Assembly: GCA_016869675.1 (NCBI GenBank) | Contig: VGDP01000028.1 | Span: forward strand, 1 to 42,790 | DNA from: Alphaproteobacteria bacterium | Lineage (GTDB): Bacteria; Pseudomonadota; Alphaproteobacteria; SP197 | Length of the DNA: 42,790 nt | Direction: 5' to 3' | Shown here: piece by piece, positions 7,927 through 16,441 of the stretch | Numbering within the stretch: the first letter of the stretch is position 1 | Layout: each line of letters begins with the position of its first letter | The notes under the pieces: generated by a model | Seen by the model: the letters and a program-made list of their open reading frames with translations, nothing else | What the model was told of the DNA's origin: nothing | The model's database searches: none | Translations under genes and position numbers: made by a program

Positions 7927-8918
7927 GCCGTCAACCGGTCGACCAGCGGCGCCACGCCCGTGCGCAGCGGGTCGACCGCCGGCACGCCGGTGGTCTCGGC
8001 CGCCTGGCCCAGGGCCTTCCGTGCCGCCGCCTCGTCGAGCCGCGAGGTGTCCATGCTGATGCCGATCATGCGCACGGCCGGGTTGGTCAGCCGCGCCGCG
8101 CCGAGCGTCGCCTCGATGCAGGCCGCGATCGAGGGCAGCGGCCGGTCGGGCAGGCCGCGCATGTGCTGGCGCGTCGGCTCGTGGCACATGATCAGCGCGT
8201 CGGGCTGGGCGCCGTGGATCAGGCCCAGCGTGACGCCCGCGTAGGACGGGTGGAACAGCGAACCCTGGCCCTCGACCACGTCCCAGTGATCGGCCGCGTT
8301 GTCCGGCGTCAGCCACTCGGTCGCGCCCGAGATGAAGTCGGCCACCACAGCGTCGACCGACACCCCGTCGCCGGCGATCATGATGCCGGTCTGGCCGGTG
8401 GCGCGGAAAACCGCGTTCAGGCCGCGGCCCCTCATTTCCTTCTCGATGGCCAGCGAGGTGAACATCTTGCCGCAGCTGCAGTCGGTACCGACCGTCAGAA
8501 GCCGCTTGCCTGGCCGCTTCGATCCCTTGCCGACGGCGAAGTCGCGGCTGGGGTGGCGTACGTCGAACAGGCGCCGGCCGTGCTTGGCGGCCGCGGCGGC
8601 CAGCGCCGGGATATCGGTCAGTCGCGTGTGCATGCCGGCGGCGACGTCCAACCCGGCGGCCAGCGCCCGCACGCTGGGCTCGACCCACGTCTCGGGGATG
8701 AAGCCGCCGGCGTTGGCGACGCCGATCAGGAACGTGCGGGCCCCCTTGGCGGCCGCCTGCTCGGGCGTCATCTCGGGCAGCCCCATGGTGGTCTTGCAGC
8801 CCGGCAGGCTCATCTGGCCCAGGCACTTTTCGGGCCGCCATATCAGCACGCCACGCGCGGATTTGGCCGCCAGGTCGTCGCGCGCGTCGCCCAGAAATAG
8901 CAAATAGGGTGCGTCCAT
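7923..8918 (-). CDS. dgcN: DUF1611 protein, DgcN-type N-acyltransferase
   Basis: A 331-residue DUF1611 protein with a P-loop-like GTDCSCGK at residues 144-151, which is characteristic of the family, and conserved stretches DVRHPSRDFAVGKG, VVEGQGSLFHPSYAGVTLGLIHG and MCHEPTR. Described relatives (DgcN) N-acetylate D-glutamate so that the partner racemase DgcA can convert it to the L-form. Here the partner gene overlaps its stop codon. The ATG at 8918 has GGGAGGA seven bases upstream and is the first gene of the minus-strand operon, so the promoter should lie in 8919-9036. The D-glutamate role is inferred from the pair and not from residues in this sequence. Confidence 0.85.
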   Translation of the reverse strand: MDAPYLLFLGDARDDLAAKSARGVLIWRPEKCLGQMSLPGCKTTMGLPEMTPEQAAAKGARTFLIGVANAGGFIPETWVEPSVRALAAGLDVAAGMHTRLTDIPALAAAAAKHGRRLFDVRHPSRDFAVGKGSKRPGKRLLTVGTDCSCGKMFTSLAIEKEMRGRGLNAVFRATGQTGIMIAGDGVSVDAVVADFISGATEWLTPDNAADHWDVVEGQGSLFHPSYAGVTLGLIHGAQPDALIMCHEPTRQHMRGLPDRPLPSIAACIEATLGAARLTNPAVRMIGISMDTSRLDEAAARKALGQAAETTGVPAVDPLRTGVAPLVDRLTA

Positions 8919-9262
8919 CGTGTCCTCCCGCCCCCCCGGGGCGGCGGATCATAGCGAAGCACGACGGTGCGGGGCAGGGGGGTGTTCAGCCCAGGTTCAT
9001 CGGGCCGATGTAGCGCCGGGCGACCACTAGCCCGATCTATTCACGGGCGTAGCTGATTTTGTCGCGCGGCGTCGGTTTCCAGGCCCGCGACAACTCCTGC
9101 GCCTTGGGGAGCTGATCAGGTGTGAGCAAGGACGCAACATTTTCTCGATTCTTGACCGCCGACTCGCGTTCCGGCGTGTCTGACGTCAGCGCTTGTGGGA
9201 CGGATTGAGGGGATTTGGTAGTGGAGGATTTCTGGCTCATCGTAGGGACCGAAGGGACGGAG
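8919..9262. other. Decayed intergenic stretch upstream of dgcN
   Basis: About 340 bases without a convincing gene. It should contain the dgcN operon promoter near its left end. On the minus strand a short fragment ending at 8986 reads RRYIGPMNLG before a stop, and a TAG interrupts its frame about 15 codons upstream; it looks like the tail of a lost gene. The 67-codon ORF at 9037-9240 is listed separately. The bases before 9263 (a run including gggaccgaagggacggag) resemble the leader seen before IS3-type OrfA genes. Confidence 0.5.
9037..9240 (-). CDS. Small hypothetical ORF, possible Sel1/TPR protein tail
   Basis: A 67-codon ORF. The C-terminal half (VASLLTPDQLPKAQELSRAW) resembles the helical endings of Sel1/TPR-repeat proteins, which commonly finish with 'TPEQ..EAQ.LA..W'. 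The N-terminal half is low-complexity and unlike that family. No good ribosome binding site precedes the ATG. The ORF sits between an IS3 remnant and the dgcN promoter region, so it may be the decayed end of a larger gene. It could also be a chance ORF. Confidence 0.25.
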   Translation of the reverse strand: MSQKSSTTKSPQSVPQALTSDTPERESAVKNRENVASLLTPDQLPKAQELSRAWKPTPRDKISYARE

Positions 9263-9411
9263 ATGAGGCAGAAATCGCAAACGTTGACGTCCGAGGCGGA
9301 TCAGACGGTGCGGGACATCCGGCGCCGGACGCGCAAGCCGTATTCGGCCGAGGAGAAGATCCGGATCGTCTTGTCCGGGCTGCGCGGCGAGGACAAGACG
9401 ATCCGGATCTT
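9263..9411 (+). pseudogene. IS3-type transposase OrfA remnant
   Basis: The first ~50 codons read like the N-terminus of an IS3-family OrfA: the segment RRRTRKPYSAEEKIRIVLSG followed by LRGED is the start of the helix-turn-helix that binds the element's ends. Family members continue with a recognition helix (IAELCRREGI or similar). Here the sequence instead runs into KTIRIF and then directly into the 569-bp repeat at 9412. The break region repeats GATCCGGATC (near 9358-9367 and 9400-9409), which may mark the junction. OrfB is absent, so the element is dead. Confidence 0.8.
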
Positions 9412-9430
9412 CTCTAAGACTTTGAATCGC

Positions 9431-9488
9431 GAGCAACTTCATCCGATCGGACGGAACCCGGACGGTTCCGCCCGATCGGATGTTGCTC
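9431..9488. repeat. Long imperfect palindrome, copy 2
   Basis: Same 58-base nested inverted repeat as at 20-77, located between the IS3 remnant and the MFS gene. The position between a mobile-element scar and a gene start suits a dispersed palindromic element that marks a recombination boundary. Confidence 0.75.
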
Positions 9489-9494
9489 TAGGTT

Positions 9495-9512
9495 GGGCGC
9501 CCCAAGGCGCCC
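9495..9512. other. Hairpin directly before the MFS start
   Basis: Stem GGGCGCC, loop CCAA, stem GGCGCCC, ending nine bases before the GTG at 9522. No purine-rich ribosome binding site is visible between it and the start, so the hairpin could limit or position translation of the transporter. Confidence 0.55.
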
Positions 9513-9521
9513 GCACCGACC

Positions 9522-10736
9522 GTGACCGCTTCCCCTGCACCCTCCGAACCGCCCGGCGGCTGGCCGCTGGTCGTCGCGCTGGCGCTGTGCCAGCTCGTCT
9601 CGTGGGGCTCGATCTACTACGGCTTCGCGTTGTTCGTGGCGCCCATGGAGGCGGAGCTGGGATGGAGCCGGGCCACGATCAACGGCGCGCTGTCGGTCGG
9701 CTTGGTGGTCTCGGGACTGTGCGCCTACGGCATGGGGCGCTGGATCGACCGGCGCGGCGGCCAGATCCTGATGACCGCCGGCTCGGCCGGCGCGGGGCTC
9801 CTGCTGCTGGTCTGGTCGGCGCTCGACGACGTGGTCGTGTTCTACCTGGTGTGGATCGCCATGGGCGTCGCCATGGCGGCCATGCTGTACCAGGCCCTGT
9901 TCGCCGTGCTGACGCGCACCTACCAGGTCACCTACCGGGCGCGCATCACGGTGGTGACACTGTTCGGCGGTCTGGCCAGCACGGTGTTCATCCCGTTGAC
10001 CCAGGCGCTGATCGACGGGTTCGGCTGGCGCCAGGCCCTGGTGATCCTCGCGGCGCTGCAATTGCTGGTGTGCCTGCCGGTGCACGGCTTCGGGCTGCGC
10101 GGCCAGGGGGGCGGCCGGAGGGGGGCGGGGGCGCTGCCCTCGGCCGGGGCCGTTGGCCACGCGGTACGCAGCCGGGTGTTCTGGAGCCTGGCCCTGTGCT
10201 TCGTCGCGACCTCGATGATCAACGCCATCTTCTCGTTCCACATGGTGCCGATCCTGGTCGAGCGCGGGTTCGCCATCGTCAACGTGGTCGGCGCCATTGC
10301 GGTCATGGGCCCGGCCCAGGTCGCGGGGCGCCTGTTGCTGTTCGGTCTCGGCCGGCGCATCGCGCCGACCACGGCCGGCCAGCTCGCGCTCGGGCTGCAA
10401 CCCGTGGCCCTGGCCATCCTGGTGCTGTGGCCGTCATCCCTGGCCGGCATCTACGGCTTCGCGATGCTCTACGGCCTGGTCAACGGCACCATGACCATCG
10501 TGCGCGCGACCACGATCCCTGATCTGTTCGGCCGCGCCGGCTATGGCGCGATCAGCGGCCTGCTGACGCTGCCGGCGACCGCGGTGCACGCGGTGACACC
10601 CCTGGTGGCGGCCCTGGCGTGGTCCCGCTTCGGCGGCTACGGCGTGGTGGTGTGGTCCATGGTCGTCGCGTCGATCGTCGCCGTCGCGGCGTTCTGGGGC
10701 GCGGTGCGGTGGGCGCGCAGGGCCCGCCCCATATAG
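9522..10736 (+). CDS. MFS transporter, 12-TM type
   Basis: A 404-residue major facilitator superfamily membrane protein. The N-terminus has the segment CQLVSWGSIYYGFALFVAPM and the later GWSRATINGALSVGLVVSG, characteristic of the monocarboxylate/oxalate-formate-type branch of MFS. GRWIDRRGG is the cytoplasmic loop 2-3 motif. About twelve hydrophobic segments are visible with a basic loop in the middle (around residues 195-215). It starts at a GTG and no alternative in-frame start gives a better fit. It is followed after 105 bases by the liv genes on the same strand. Substrate unknown, perhaps a small carboxylate. The first 153 codons are duplicated at the left window edge. Confidence 0.88.
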   Translation: MTASPAPSEPPGGWPLVVALALCQLVSWGSIYYGFALFVAPMEAELGWSRATINGALSVGLVVSGLCAYGMGRWIDRRGGQILMTAGSAGAGLLLLVWSALDDVVVFYLVWIAMGVAMAAMLYQALFAVLTRTYQVTYRARITVVTLFGGLASTVFIPLTQALIDGFGWRQALVILAALQLLVCLPVHGFGLRGQGGGRRGAGALPSAGAVGHAVRSRVFWSLALCFVATSMINAIFSFHMVPILVERGFAIVNVVGAIAVMGPAQVAGRLLLFGLGRRIAPTTAGQLALGLQPVALAILVLWPSSLAGIYGFAMLYGLVNGTMTIVRATTIPDLFGRAGYGAISGLLTLPATAVHAVTPLVAALAWSRFGGYGVVVWSMVVASIVAVAAFWGAVRWARRARPI

Positions 10737-10817
10737 CGCTTGCCGGGGCAGAACCGCTCGGCTAGACGTGATTTCATCATCGGCGGTCGACAACGCCGGG
10801 AAGGACCGGTCTTCGCG

Positions 10818-10841
10818 CAGGGGGGGCCGCAGGGGGGGCCG
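10818..10841 (+). repeat. 12-bp tandem duplication carrying the livH ribosome binding site
   Basis: CAGGGGGGGCCG occurs twice in a row, at 10818-10829 and 10830-10841, ending exactly one base before the GTG at 10842. Each unit contains a run of seven G that can serve as a Shine-Dalgarno sequence, so livH has two adjacent ribosome binding sites. The GTG at 10842 is preferred over the upstream in-frame start at 10740 because of this site and because LivH proteins normally begin at about this point. Confidence 0.8.
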
Positions 10842-11756
10842 GTGGCGTACTTTTCGCAACAGCTCATCAACGGTCTGGCGCTCGGGTCGATCTACGGCCT
10901 GATCGCGATCGGCTACACGATGGTCTACGGGATCATCGGCATGATCAATTTCGCGCACGGCGACATCTACATGCTGGGCGCGTTCCACTCCCTGATCCTG
11001 TTCCTGATCCTGGGTTCCCTTGGCGTCACCTGGGTGCCGCTCGCCATCCTCCTGGTGCTGGTGTTCGCCATGGTGCTGACCGCCATGTACGGCTGGGCGG
11101 TCGAACGGGTGGCGTATCGACCGTTGCGCGGATCGACACGCATCGCGCCGTTGATCTCGGCGATTGGCATGTCGATCCTGCTGCAGAACTATGTCCTGCT
11201 GCTGCAGGGCGCGCGCGGCAAGCCGCTGCACGGCGTCGTGACGGGCAGCATCCCGCTGTTCGAGCAGGGCGGGTTCGTCGTGCAGATCGGCTACATGCAG
11301 ATCCTGATCATCCTGGTGACCATCGTGCTGATGGCGGGGTTCACCTGGCTGATCACCCGCACGACGCTGGGGCGCGCCCAGCGCGCGTGCGAGCAGGACC
11401 GGCGCATGGCGGCGCTTCTGGGCGTCAACATCGACCGTACGATCTCGATGACCTTCGTGATCGGCGCCAGCCTCGCGGCGGTGGCCGGCCTGATGGTCAC
11501 GCTCTACTACGGCATTATCGATTTCTACATCGGCTTCGTCGCCGGCATCAAAGCGTTCACGGCGGCGGTGCTCGGCGGTATCGGCTCGCTGCCCGGCGCC
11601 ATGCTGGGCGGCATGCTGATCGGCCTGATCGAGGCGTTCTGGTCGGCCTATTTCACCGTGGAGTACAAGGACGTGGCGGCGTTCTCGGTCCTTGTCCTGG
11701 TGCTGATTTTCCGGCCGACGGGGTTGCTCGGCAAACCCGACGTCGAGAAGGTCTAG
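10842..11756 (+). CDS. livH: Branched-chain amino acid ABC transporter permease LivH
   Basis: A 304-residue inner-membrane permease. Typical LivH features are the N-terminal LINGLALGSIYGLIAIGYTM, the conserved MINFAHGDIYMLGAF, the cytoplasmic coupling segment RTTLGRAQRACEQDRRMAAL followed by LGVN, and AVLGGIGSLPGAMLGG near the end. Length equals the family norm. It forms the channel with LivM and is powered by LivG and LivF. It ends three bases before livM. The system may carry other amino acids or amides rather than leucine, since this family is broad. Confidence 0.95.
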   Translation: MAYFSQQLINGLALGSIYGLIAIGYTMVYGIIGMINFAHGDIYMLGAFHSLILFLILGSLGVTWVPLAILLVLVFAMVLTAMYGWAVERVAYRPLRGSTRIAPLISAIGMSILLQNYVLLLQGARGKPLHGVVTGSIPLFEQGGFVVQIGYMQILIILVTIVLMAGFTWLITRTTLGRAQRACEQDRRMAALLGVNIDRTISMTFVIGASLAAVAGLMVTLYYGIIDFYIGFVAGIKAFTAAVLGGIGSLPGAMLGGMLIGLIEAFWSAYFTVEYKDVAAFSVLVLVLIFRPTGLLGKPDVEKV

Positions 11757-11759
11757 CCC

Positions 11760-13238
11760 ATGATCGCCCGGGCGGAGACGCGCGCGGACGTGCCGGCGAG
11801 CGGTGTCCTCGCGTCCCTGCTCAAGCGCGCGGCGCTGGCCGCTGGTGTCGCGTTCCTCCTGACCGTCGGCATCGTCGGCTTCGAGCTGGTGAGCAGCACG
11901 GGCGAGCTCGAGTACCACACGCGCTTCGGCTCGATCGTCGTCACCGTCGCCGCCGTGTTCTTCGGCTATCTGGCCATGGGCCTGCTGCAGGCCGGCCTGA
12001 TCTGGCCGGCGATCATCGGTGCCGTCGTCGTCGGCGCCGTGCTGCTGTTCGTCCTGGTGGGCAGCATCAGAGATCCTTCGCTCGAACGCTTCCTCCCCTA
12101 CGAATCCTCGATCGTCGACTGGTCGCTCCTGATGTTCCCGGTCGGCATCGTGCTGCGCGGGCTGTGGCTGTTCGGCAAGGCGCGCTCCCAGGCCAAGACC
12201 GGGCGGATCGCCGGGTCGCGTCGCTACTCGGGCTGGCTGGCCTGGGCGCTGATCGGCGCGGCGCTGGTGCTGCCCTTCATGCCCTTCGCGGACCGCCGGC
12301 TGGTCGATATCGCGACCCTGACGCTCACCTACATCATGCTCGGTTGGGGGCTGAACATCGTGGTCGGCCTGGCCGGGCTTCTCGACCTCGGCTACGTAGC
12401 CTTCTACGCGGTGGGGGCGTACTCCTACGCCCTGCTGTCGACCAACTACGGCCTGGGATTCTGGGTATGCCTGCCGCTGGCCGGCGCGCTGGCGGCGACC
12501 TTTGGCATCCTGCTCGGCTTCCCGGTGCTGCGCCTGCGCGGCGACTATCTGGCGATCGTGACGCTCGGCTTTGGCGAGATGATCCGCATCGTCCTGATCA
12601 ACTGGTACTGGTTCACGGGCGGGCCGAACGGCATCAACAACGTGGCGCGACCCTCGTTCTTCGGGCTCGACTTCGACCGCAACCCCGACGAGGGGGTCGC
12701 GGCGTTCCACACGTTCTTCGGCATCGAGTACAGCCCGATGCAGCGGGTCGTGTTCCTCTACTTCCTGATCCTGGCGTGCGCGCTGGTGACCAACCACTTC
12801 ACGCTGCGCATCCGCAAGATGCCATTGGGGCGTGCGTGGGAAGCGCTGCGCGAGGACGAAACGGCGTGCCGCGCGCTCGGCATCAACCCGACCAACACCA
12901 AGCTGACCGCGTTCGCCTTCGGCGCGATGTTCGCCGGCTTCGCGGGTTCGTTCTTCGCCGCGCGCCAGGGCTTCATCAGCCCGGAAAGCTTCGTGTTCCT
13001 GGAATCGGCGGTGATCCTGGCGATCGTCGTGCTGGGCGGGCTGGGCAGCCAGATCGGCATCGTGCTGGCCGCCGTGGTGCTGATCGGCATCCCGGAGTTC
13101 TTCCGCGAGCTCAAGGACTACCGCATGCTCGCCTTCGGCCTGGGCATGGTGCTGATCATGGTCTGGCGCCCGGGCGGGCTGCTGGCCCATCGTGACCCGA
13201 CGATGCTGCTGCATGGGCGGAAGCGGGGGCGGTCCTGA
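11760..13238 (+). CDS. livM: Branched-chain amino acid ABC transporter permease LivM
   Basis: A 492-residue permease. The N-terminal ~160 residues hold extra hydrophobic segments not seen in short LivM proteins, as in the extended alphaproteobacterial forms. The core begins near residue 190 with [21 protein letters not shown] and includes [21 protein letters not shown], then [11 protein letters not shown] and the coupling loop [20 protein letters not shown]. It ends in a standard VWRPGGLL. It starts three bases after livH and stops two bases before livG, so the operon is tightly packed. Confidence 0.94.
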   Translation: MIARAETRADVPASGVLASLLKRAALAAGVAFLLTVGIVGFELVSSTGELEYHTRFGSIVVTVAAVFFGYLAMGLLQAGLIWPAIIGAVVVGAVLLFVLVGSIRDPSLERFLPYESSIVDWSLLMFPVGIVLRGLWLFGKARSQAKTGRIAGSRRYSGWLAWALIGAALVLPFMPFADRRLVDIATLTLTYIMLGWGLNIVVGLAGLLDLGYVAFYAVGAYSYALLSTNYGLGFWVCLPLAGALAATFGILLGFPVLRLRGDYLAIVTLGFGEMIRIVLINWYWFTGGPNGINNVARPSFFGLDFDRNPDEGVAAFHTFFGIEYSPMQRVVFLYFLILACALVTNHFTLRIRKMPLGRAWEALREDETACRALGINPTNTKLTAFAFGAMFAGFAGSFFAARQGFISPESFVFLESAVILAIVVLGGLGSQIGIVLAAVVLIGIPEFFRELKDYRMLAFGLGMVLIMVWRPGGLLAHRDPTMLLHGRKRGRS

Positions 13239-13240
13239 CC

Positions 13241-14077
13241 ATGCCGGACGCGCCGCTGCTCACGGTCGAGCATCTGTCCATGCGCTTCGGCGGGCTGGTC
13301 GCCGTCGACGATGTCTCGTTCGCCGCCGCCGACCGCGCGATCACGGCGATCATCGGCCCCAACGGGGCCGGCAAGACCACGGTGTTCAACTGCCTGACCG
13401 GATTCTACAAACCGAGCATCGGGTGCATGCGACTGGACGGTGCGCGGGGATCGTTCCTGCTCGAGCGGCTCGACGGCTTCCGCGTCGCGCAGAAGGCCGG
13501 TGTCGCGCGCACATTTCAGAATATCCGGCTGTTCGCCGGCATGTCGGTGCTGGAGAACCTGGTGGTGGCCCAGCACAACCGGCTGATGAAGGCGTCCGGC
13601 TACACGGTGCTGGGCCTGTTCGGCCTGGGCACGTACCGCGCCGAGGAACAAGCGGCGGTCGAGCGCGCGCGTTACTGGCTGGACCGCACGGGCCTGACCA
13701 ACGCGGCCGACGACCAGGCGGCTTCGCTGCCCTACGGCGCGCAGCGGCGGCTCGAGATCGCCCGCGCTATGTGCACCGAGCCCGTGCTGCTCTGCCTCGA
13801 CGAGCCGGCGGCCGGCCTGAACGCGCGGGAATCCGCCGAGCTCAACGAGCTGCTGCTCAAAATCCGCGACGATGAGAAGATCGGCATCCTGCTGATCGAG
13901 CACGACATGAGCGTGGTCATGGAGATCTCCGACTACATCGTCGTGCTCGACTACGGGCGCAAGATCGCCGAGGGCGTGCCCTCGGAGATCCGCCGCGATG
14001 CCAACGTCATCAAGGCGTACCTGGGCGAGGCCGAGGACGAGGGCCCGGCCGCGCGCGCGGGCGAGGCGCGGCCATGA
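13241..14077 (+). CDS. livG: Branched-chain amino acid ABC transporter ATPase LivG
   Basis: A 278-residue ABC ATPase. Walker A is GPNGAGKTT (about residues 41-49), the Q-loop lies in ARTFQNIRLF, the signature is the LivG-type LPYGAQRRLEIARA, and Walker B is VLLCLDEPAAGLN. The His switch is in IEHDMSVVM. The C-terminal tail after KAYLGE is acidic then Ala/Arg-rich and looks non-essential. It overlaps livF by an ATGA. It works as a heterodimer with LivF on the cytoplasmic side of LivH/LivM. Confidence 0.95.
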   Translation: MPDAPLLTVEHLSMRFGGLVAVDDVSFAAADRAITAIIGPNGAGKTTVFNCLTGFYKPSIGCMRLDGARGSFLLERLDGFRVAQKAGVARTFQNIRLFAGMSVLENLVVAQHNRLMKASGYTVLGLFGLGTYRAEEQAAVERARYWLDRTGLTNAADDQAASLPYGAQRRLEIARAMCTEPVLLCLDEPAAGLNARESAELNELLLKIRDDEKIGILLIEHDMSVVMEISDYIVVLDYGRKIAEGVPSEIRRDANVIKAYLGEAEDEGPAARAGEARP

Positions 14078-14805
14078 GCGGCAACGGTCTCCTGCGCATC
14101 GAGGGTGTGCGCACGTTCTACGGCCAGATCGAGGCCTTGCGCGGCGTCTCCATGGAGGTCGCGAAGGGCGAGATCGTGACCCTGATCGGCGCTAACGGCG
14201 CGGGCAAGACGACGCTGCTCATGTCGATCTGCGGCAGCCCGGCGCCGCGCCAGGGCCAGATCCTGCTGGAAGGCAAGGCGATCACGCGTCTGCCGACCTA
14301 CGAGATCATGCGCCGCGGCATCGCGCACGCGCCGGAGGGGCGGCGCATATTTCCCCGCATGACGGTGCTCGAGAACCTGCAGATGGGCGCGCTGACCGCC
14401 GATCCGACGGTGTTCGATCAGGACCTTGAGCGCGTGCTGGCCCTGTTCCCCATCCTCAAGCAGCGCCTCGGCCAGCGTGGCGGCACGCTTTCGGGCGGCG
14501 AACAGCAGATGTTGGCGATCGGCCGCGCGTTGATGGCACGCCCGCGCCTCTTGCTGCTGGACGAACCATCGCTCGGTCTGGCGCCCCTGATCGTCAAGCA
14601 GATCTTCGAGGTGATCCGCGAGATCAACGCGCGCGACGGCGTGACCGTGTTCCTGGTCGAGCAGAACGTGCACCACGCGCTGCGTCTGGCGCACCGCGCC
14701 TACGTCCTGGTCAACGGCCAGGTCACGCTGCAGGGCACGGGAGCCGAACTGCTGGCCAACCCCGAGGTGCGCGCCGCGTACCTCGAGGGCGGCGGCCGGC
14801 ACTGA
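14074..14805 (+). CDS. livF: Branched-chain amino acid ABC transporter ATPase LivF
   Basis: A 243-residue ABC ATPase. Walker A is GANGAGKTT, the signature is LSGGEQQMLAIGRAL, Walker B is LLLLDEPSLGLAP, and LVEQNVHHAL contains the LivF-type Gln/Asn in place of the usual switch His. These details separate LivF from LivG. ATGA overlap with livG indicates coupled translation. It is followed 12 bases later by the small DUF6867-type gene. Confidence 0.95.
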   Translation: MSGNGLLRIEGVRTFYGQIEALRGVSMEVAKGEIVTLIGANGAGKTTLLMSICGSPAPRQGQILLEGKAITRLPTYEIMRRGIAHAPEGRRIFPRMTVLENLQMGALTADPTVFDQDLERVLALFPILKQRLGQRGGTLSGGEQQMLAIGRALMARPRLLLLDEPSLGLAPLIVKQIFEVIREINARDGVTVFLVEQNVHHALRLAHRAYVLVNGQVTLQGTGAELLANPEVRAAYLEGGGRH

Positions 14806-14817
14806 GCAGGGACGAGC

Positions 14818-15159
14818 ATGGATTCGATCCTGGGTGGGACCCTCGCCGAATTTATTGGGCTTACGCTCGTGCTGTTCGGCGGCGCCGCGTGGATGATGGG
14901 TCAGGCGCTTGGCGCCACGTGGCGCCCCGCGTGGCACGTCTTCGTCTACGCGGCGCTGCTGGGGGCCGCCGACCGGTTCTTCCACAACGCCTTGTTCGCG
15001 GGCGCGATGGTCGCCCTGGTGCCCTACCTCGTGGACACCGCCGTGCTGATGGCCGTGGGCTGGGTGGCCTATCGCGTCACCAAGGTCCACAAGATGATCA
15101 CGCAGTACCCGTGGCTCTACCGGCGCGAGGGACCGTTCTCGTGGCGGTCCAAAACGTGA
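14818..15159 (+). CDS. Small membrane protein, DUF6867 type, in liv operon
   Basis: A 113-residue protein with three hydrophobic stretches (about 7-27, 40-60 and 63-86), a conserved-looking AADRFFHNALF segment and a C-terminal tail MITQYPWLYRREGPFSW. Proteins of this kind (DUF6867) occur just downstream of livF in alphaproteobacteria. It probably sits in the inner membrane and may accompany the transporter; its function is not known. It starts 12 bases after livF and ends 161 bases before the binding-protein gene. Confidence 0.8.
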   Translation: MDSILGGTLAEFIGLTLVLFGGAAWMMGQALGATWRPAWHVFVYAALLGAADRFFHNALFAGAMVALVPYLVDTAVLMAVGWVAYRVTKVHKMITQYPWLYRREGPFSWRSKT

Positions 15160-15320
15160 CCGGACTAGGACCGAATTGCGCGCTTATCTCCGGTTGCGGC
15201 GCGCCGGTGCGGTGCTAGATTAGTCGCAATGGACGGCACCAAGTGCCCGGGATGTCGTCCGTTCGCGCCATCGTCTAAGGTGGTGCTTCGTCTTCACGGG
15301 CGCGCAAGGGAGAGTCACGC

Positions 15321-16436
15321 ATGCGCAAGTTAATATTATCGTTGGTGGCGGCGGCTGCGTTCAGCATGAACGCCGCGGCGGCCGACGAGATCGTGATCGC
15401 AGGCGCCGGCCCGTACACGGGCGATCTGGCGGAGTTCGGCGCCCAGCTCAAGTCCGGCGCCCAGAAGGCGGTGGACGACATCAACGCGGCCGGTGGCGTG
15501 CTCGGCAGCCAGCTGCGCATCGAGTACGGCGACGACCAGTGCGATCCGAAGCAGGCGGTGGCCGTGGCCAACGACCTGGTCGCCAAGGGCGTCGTGTTCG
15601 TCGCCGGGCACTTCTGCTCGGGTTCGTCGATCCCGGCCTCGGCTATCTACCACGAGGAAGGCATCCTGCAGATCACGCCGGCCTCGACCAACCCGAAGTT
15701 CACCGAGGACCCGGCGGCCGAGGGCTGGGGCACCGTGTTCCGCACCTGCGGGCGCGATGACCAGCAGGGCGACTTCGCCGGCCAGTGGCTGAACGACCAC
15801 ATGAAGGACAAGAAACTCGCCGTCGTGCACGACAAGTCGGCGTACGGCCAGGGCCTGGCCGACCTGACCAAGGCGAAGATGAACTCGCTCGGCATCACCG
15901 AGGTGCTCTACGAGGGCATCACGGCGGGCGAGCAGGACTACACCGCGCTGGTGACCAAGCTGAAGGACGCGGGCGTCGAGGTGATCTACTTCGGCGGCTA
16001 CCATCCGGAAGCGGCGCTGATCATCCGCCAGGCGCACGAGCAGGGCTACACGCCAACGCTCCTGTCGGGTGACTCGCTCAATACGCTGGAGTTCGCCACC
16101 CTCGCGGGCGACGCGGCCAATGGCGTGATGTTCACCAACGCGGCCGAGTCGCGCAACCTGCCGTCGGCCCAGGACGTCGTAAAGGCGTTCCGTGACGGCG
16201 GCTTCGAGCCCGAGGGCTACACGCTGTCGACCTACGCGGCGATCCAGATCTGGGCCGCGGCGGCCAACAAGGCCGGCACGACGGAGGCGGCGGCGGTGGC
16301 CGCGGCGCTCCGCAGCCAGTCTTGGCCCAGCGTGATCGGCGAACTCGCCTTCGACGACAAGGGCGACCTGACCTCGTCGACGTACGTCTGGTACGTCTTC
16401 GAGAACGGCAACTACATGGAAGCGCCGGCCATGTAA
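15321..16436 (+). CDS. Branched-chain amino acid-type periplasmic binding protein
   Basis: A 371-residue substrate-binding protein of the leucine/isoleucine/valine-binding family (periplasmic type I fold). A Sec signal peptide spans residues 1-21, with likely cleavage AAA-DE. The mature start IVIAGAGPYTGDLAEFG is typical. Cysteines in DDQCDP and HFCSG fit the family's N-domain disulfide. SGSSIPAS and TPASTN line the usual ligand site. A separate promoter in the 161-base gap upstream is likely, since binding proteins are made in excess. AAGGGAGAG precedes the ATG, and a strong terminator follows at 16481. The preceding genes supply the permease and ATPases. Confidence 0.94.
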   Translation: MRKLILSLVAAAAFSMNAAAADEIVIAGAGPYTGDLAEFGAQLKSGAQKAVDDINAAGGVLGSQLRIEYGDDQCDPKQAVAVANDLVAKGVVFVAGHFCSGSSIPASAIYHEEGILQITPASTNPKFTEDPAAEGWGTVFRTCGRDDQQGDFAGQWLNDHMKDKKLAVVHDKSAYGQGLADLTKAKMNSLGITEVLYEGITAGEQDYTALVTKLKDAGVEVIYFGGYHPEAALIIRQAHEQGYTPTLLSGDSLNTLEFATLAGDAANGVMFTNAAESRNLPSAQDVVKAFRDGGFEPEGYTLSTYAAIQIWAAAANKAGTTEAAAVAAALRSQSWPSVIGELAFDDKGDLTSSTYVWYVFENGNYMEAPAM

Positions 16437-16441
16437 GGCAG

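Larger units (their letters stand above)
9412..9980. repeat. 569-bp direct repeat, copy 2
   Basis: This matches 1-569 in direct orientation, 9,411 bases apart. It begins at the broken edge of the IS3 OrfA remnant, covers the palindrome, the small hairpin and codons 1-153 of the MFS gene, and ends within that gene at 9980. This is probably the parental copy, because here the reading frame continues into a complete transporter. Confidence 0.95.

Noticed and set aside
641-8918. Secondary-metabolite or defence island
   Set aside because: No modular synthases, nucleases or toxin-antitoxin pairs; the genes are ordinary catabolic families.
9263-10522. Fused transposase-transporter ORF
   Set aside because: The frame runs from the OrfA remnant into the MFS gene region in a different frame from the transporter, so it encodes nonsense after codon ~50.
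10434-13214. Minus-strand ORF of 926 codons across the liv genes
   Set aside because: Antisense shadow: the product is rich in His, Gln, Asp and Arg with no recognisable fold, and the plus strand carries livH and livM.
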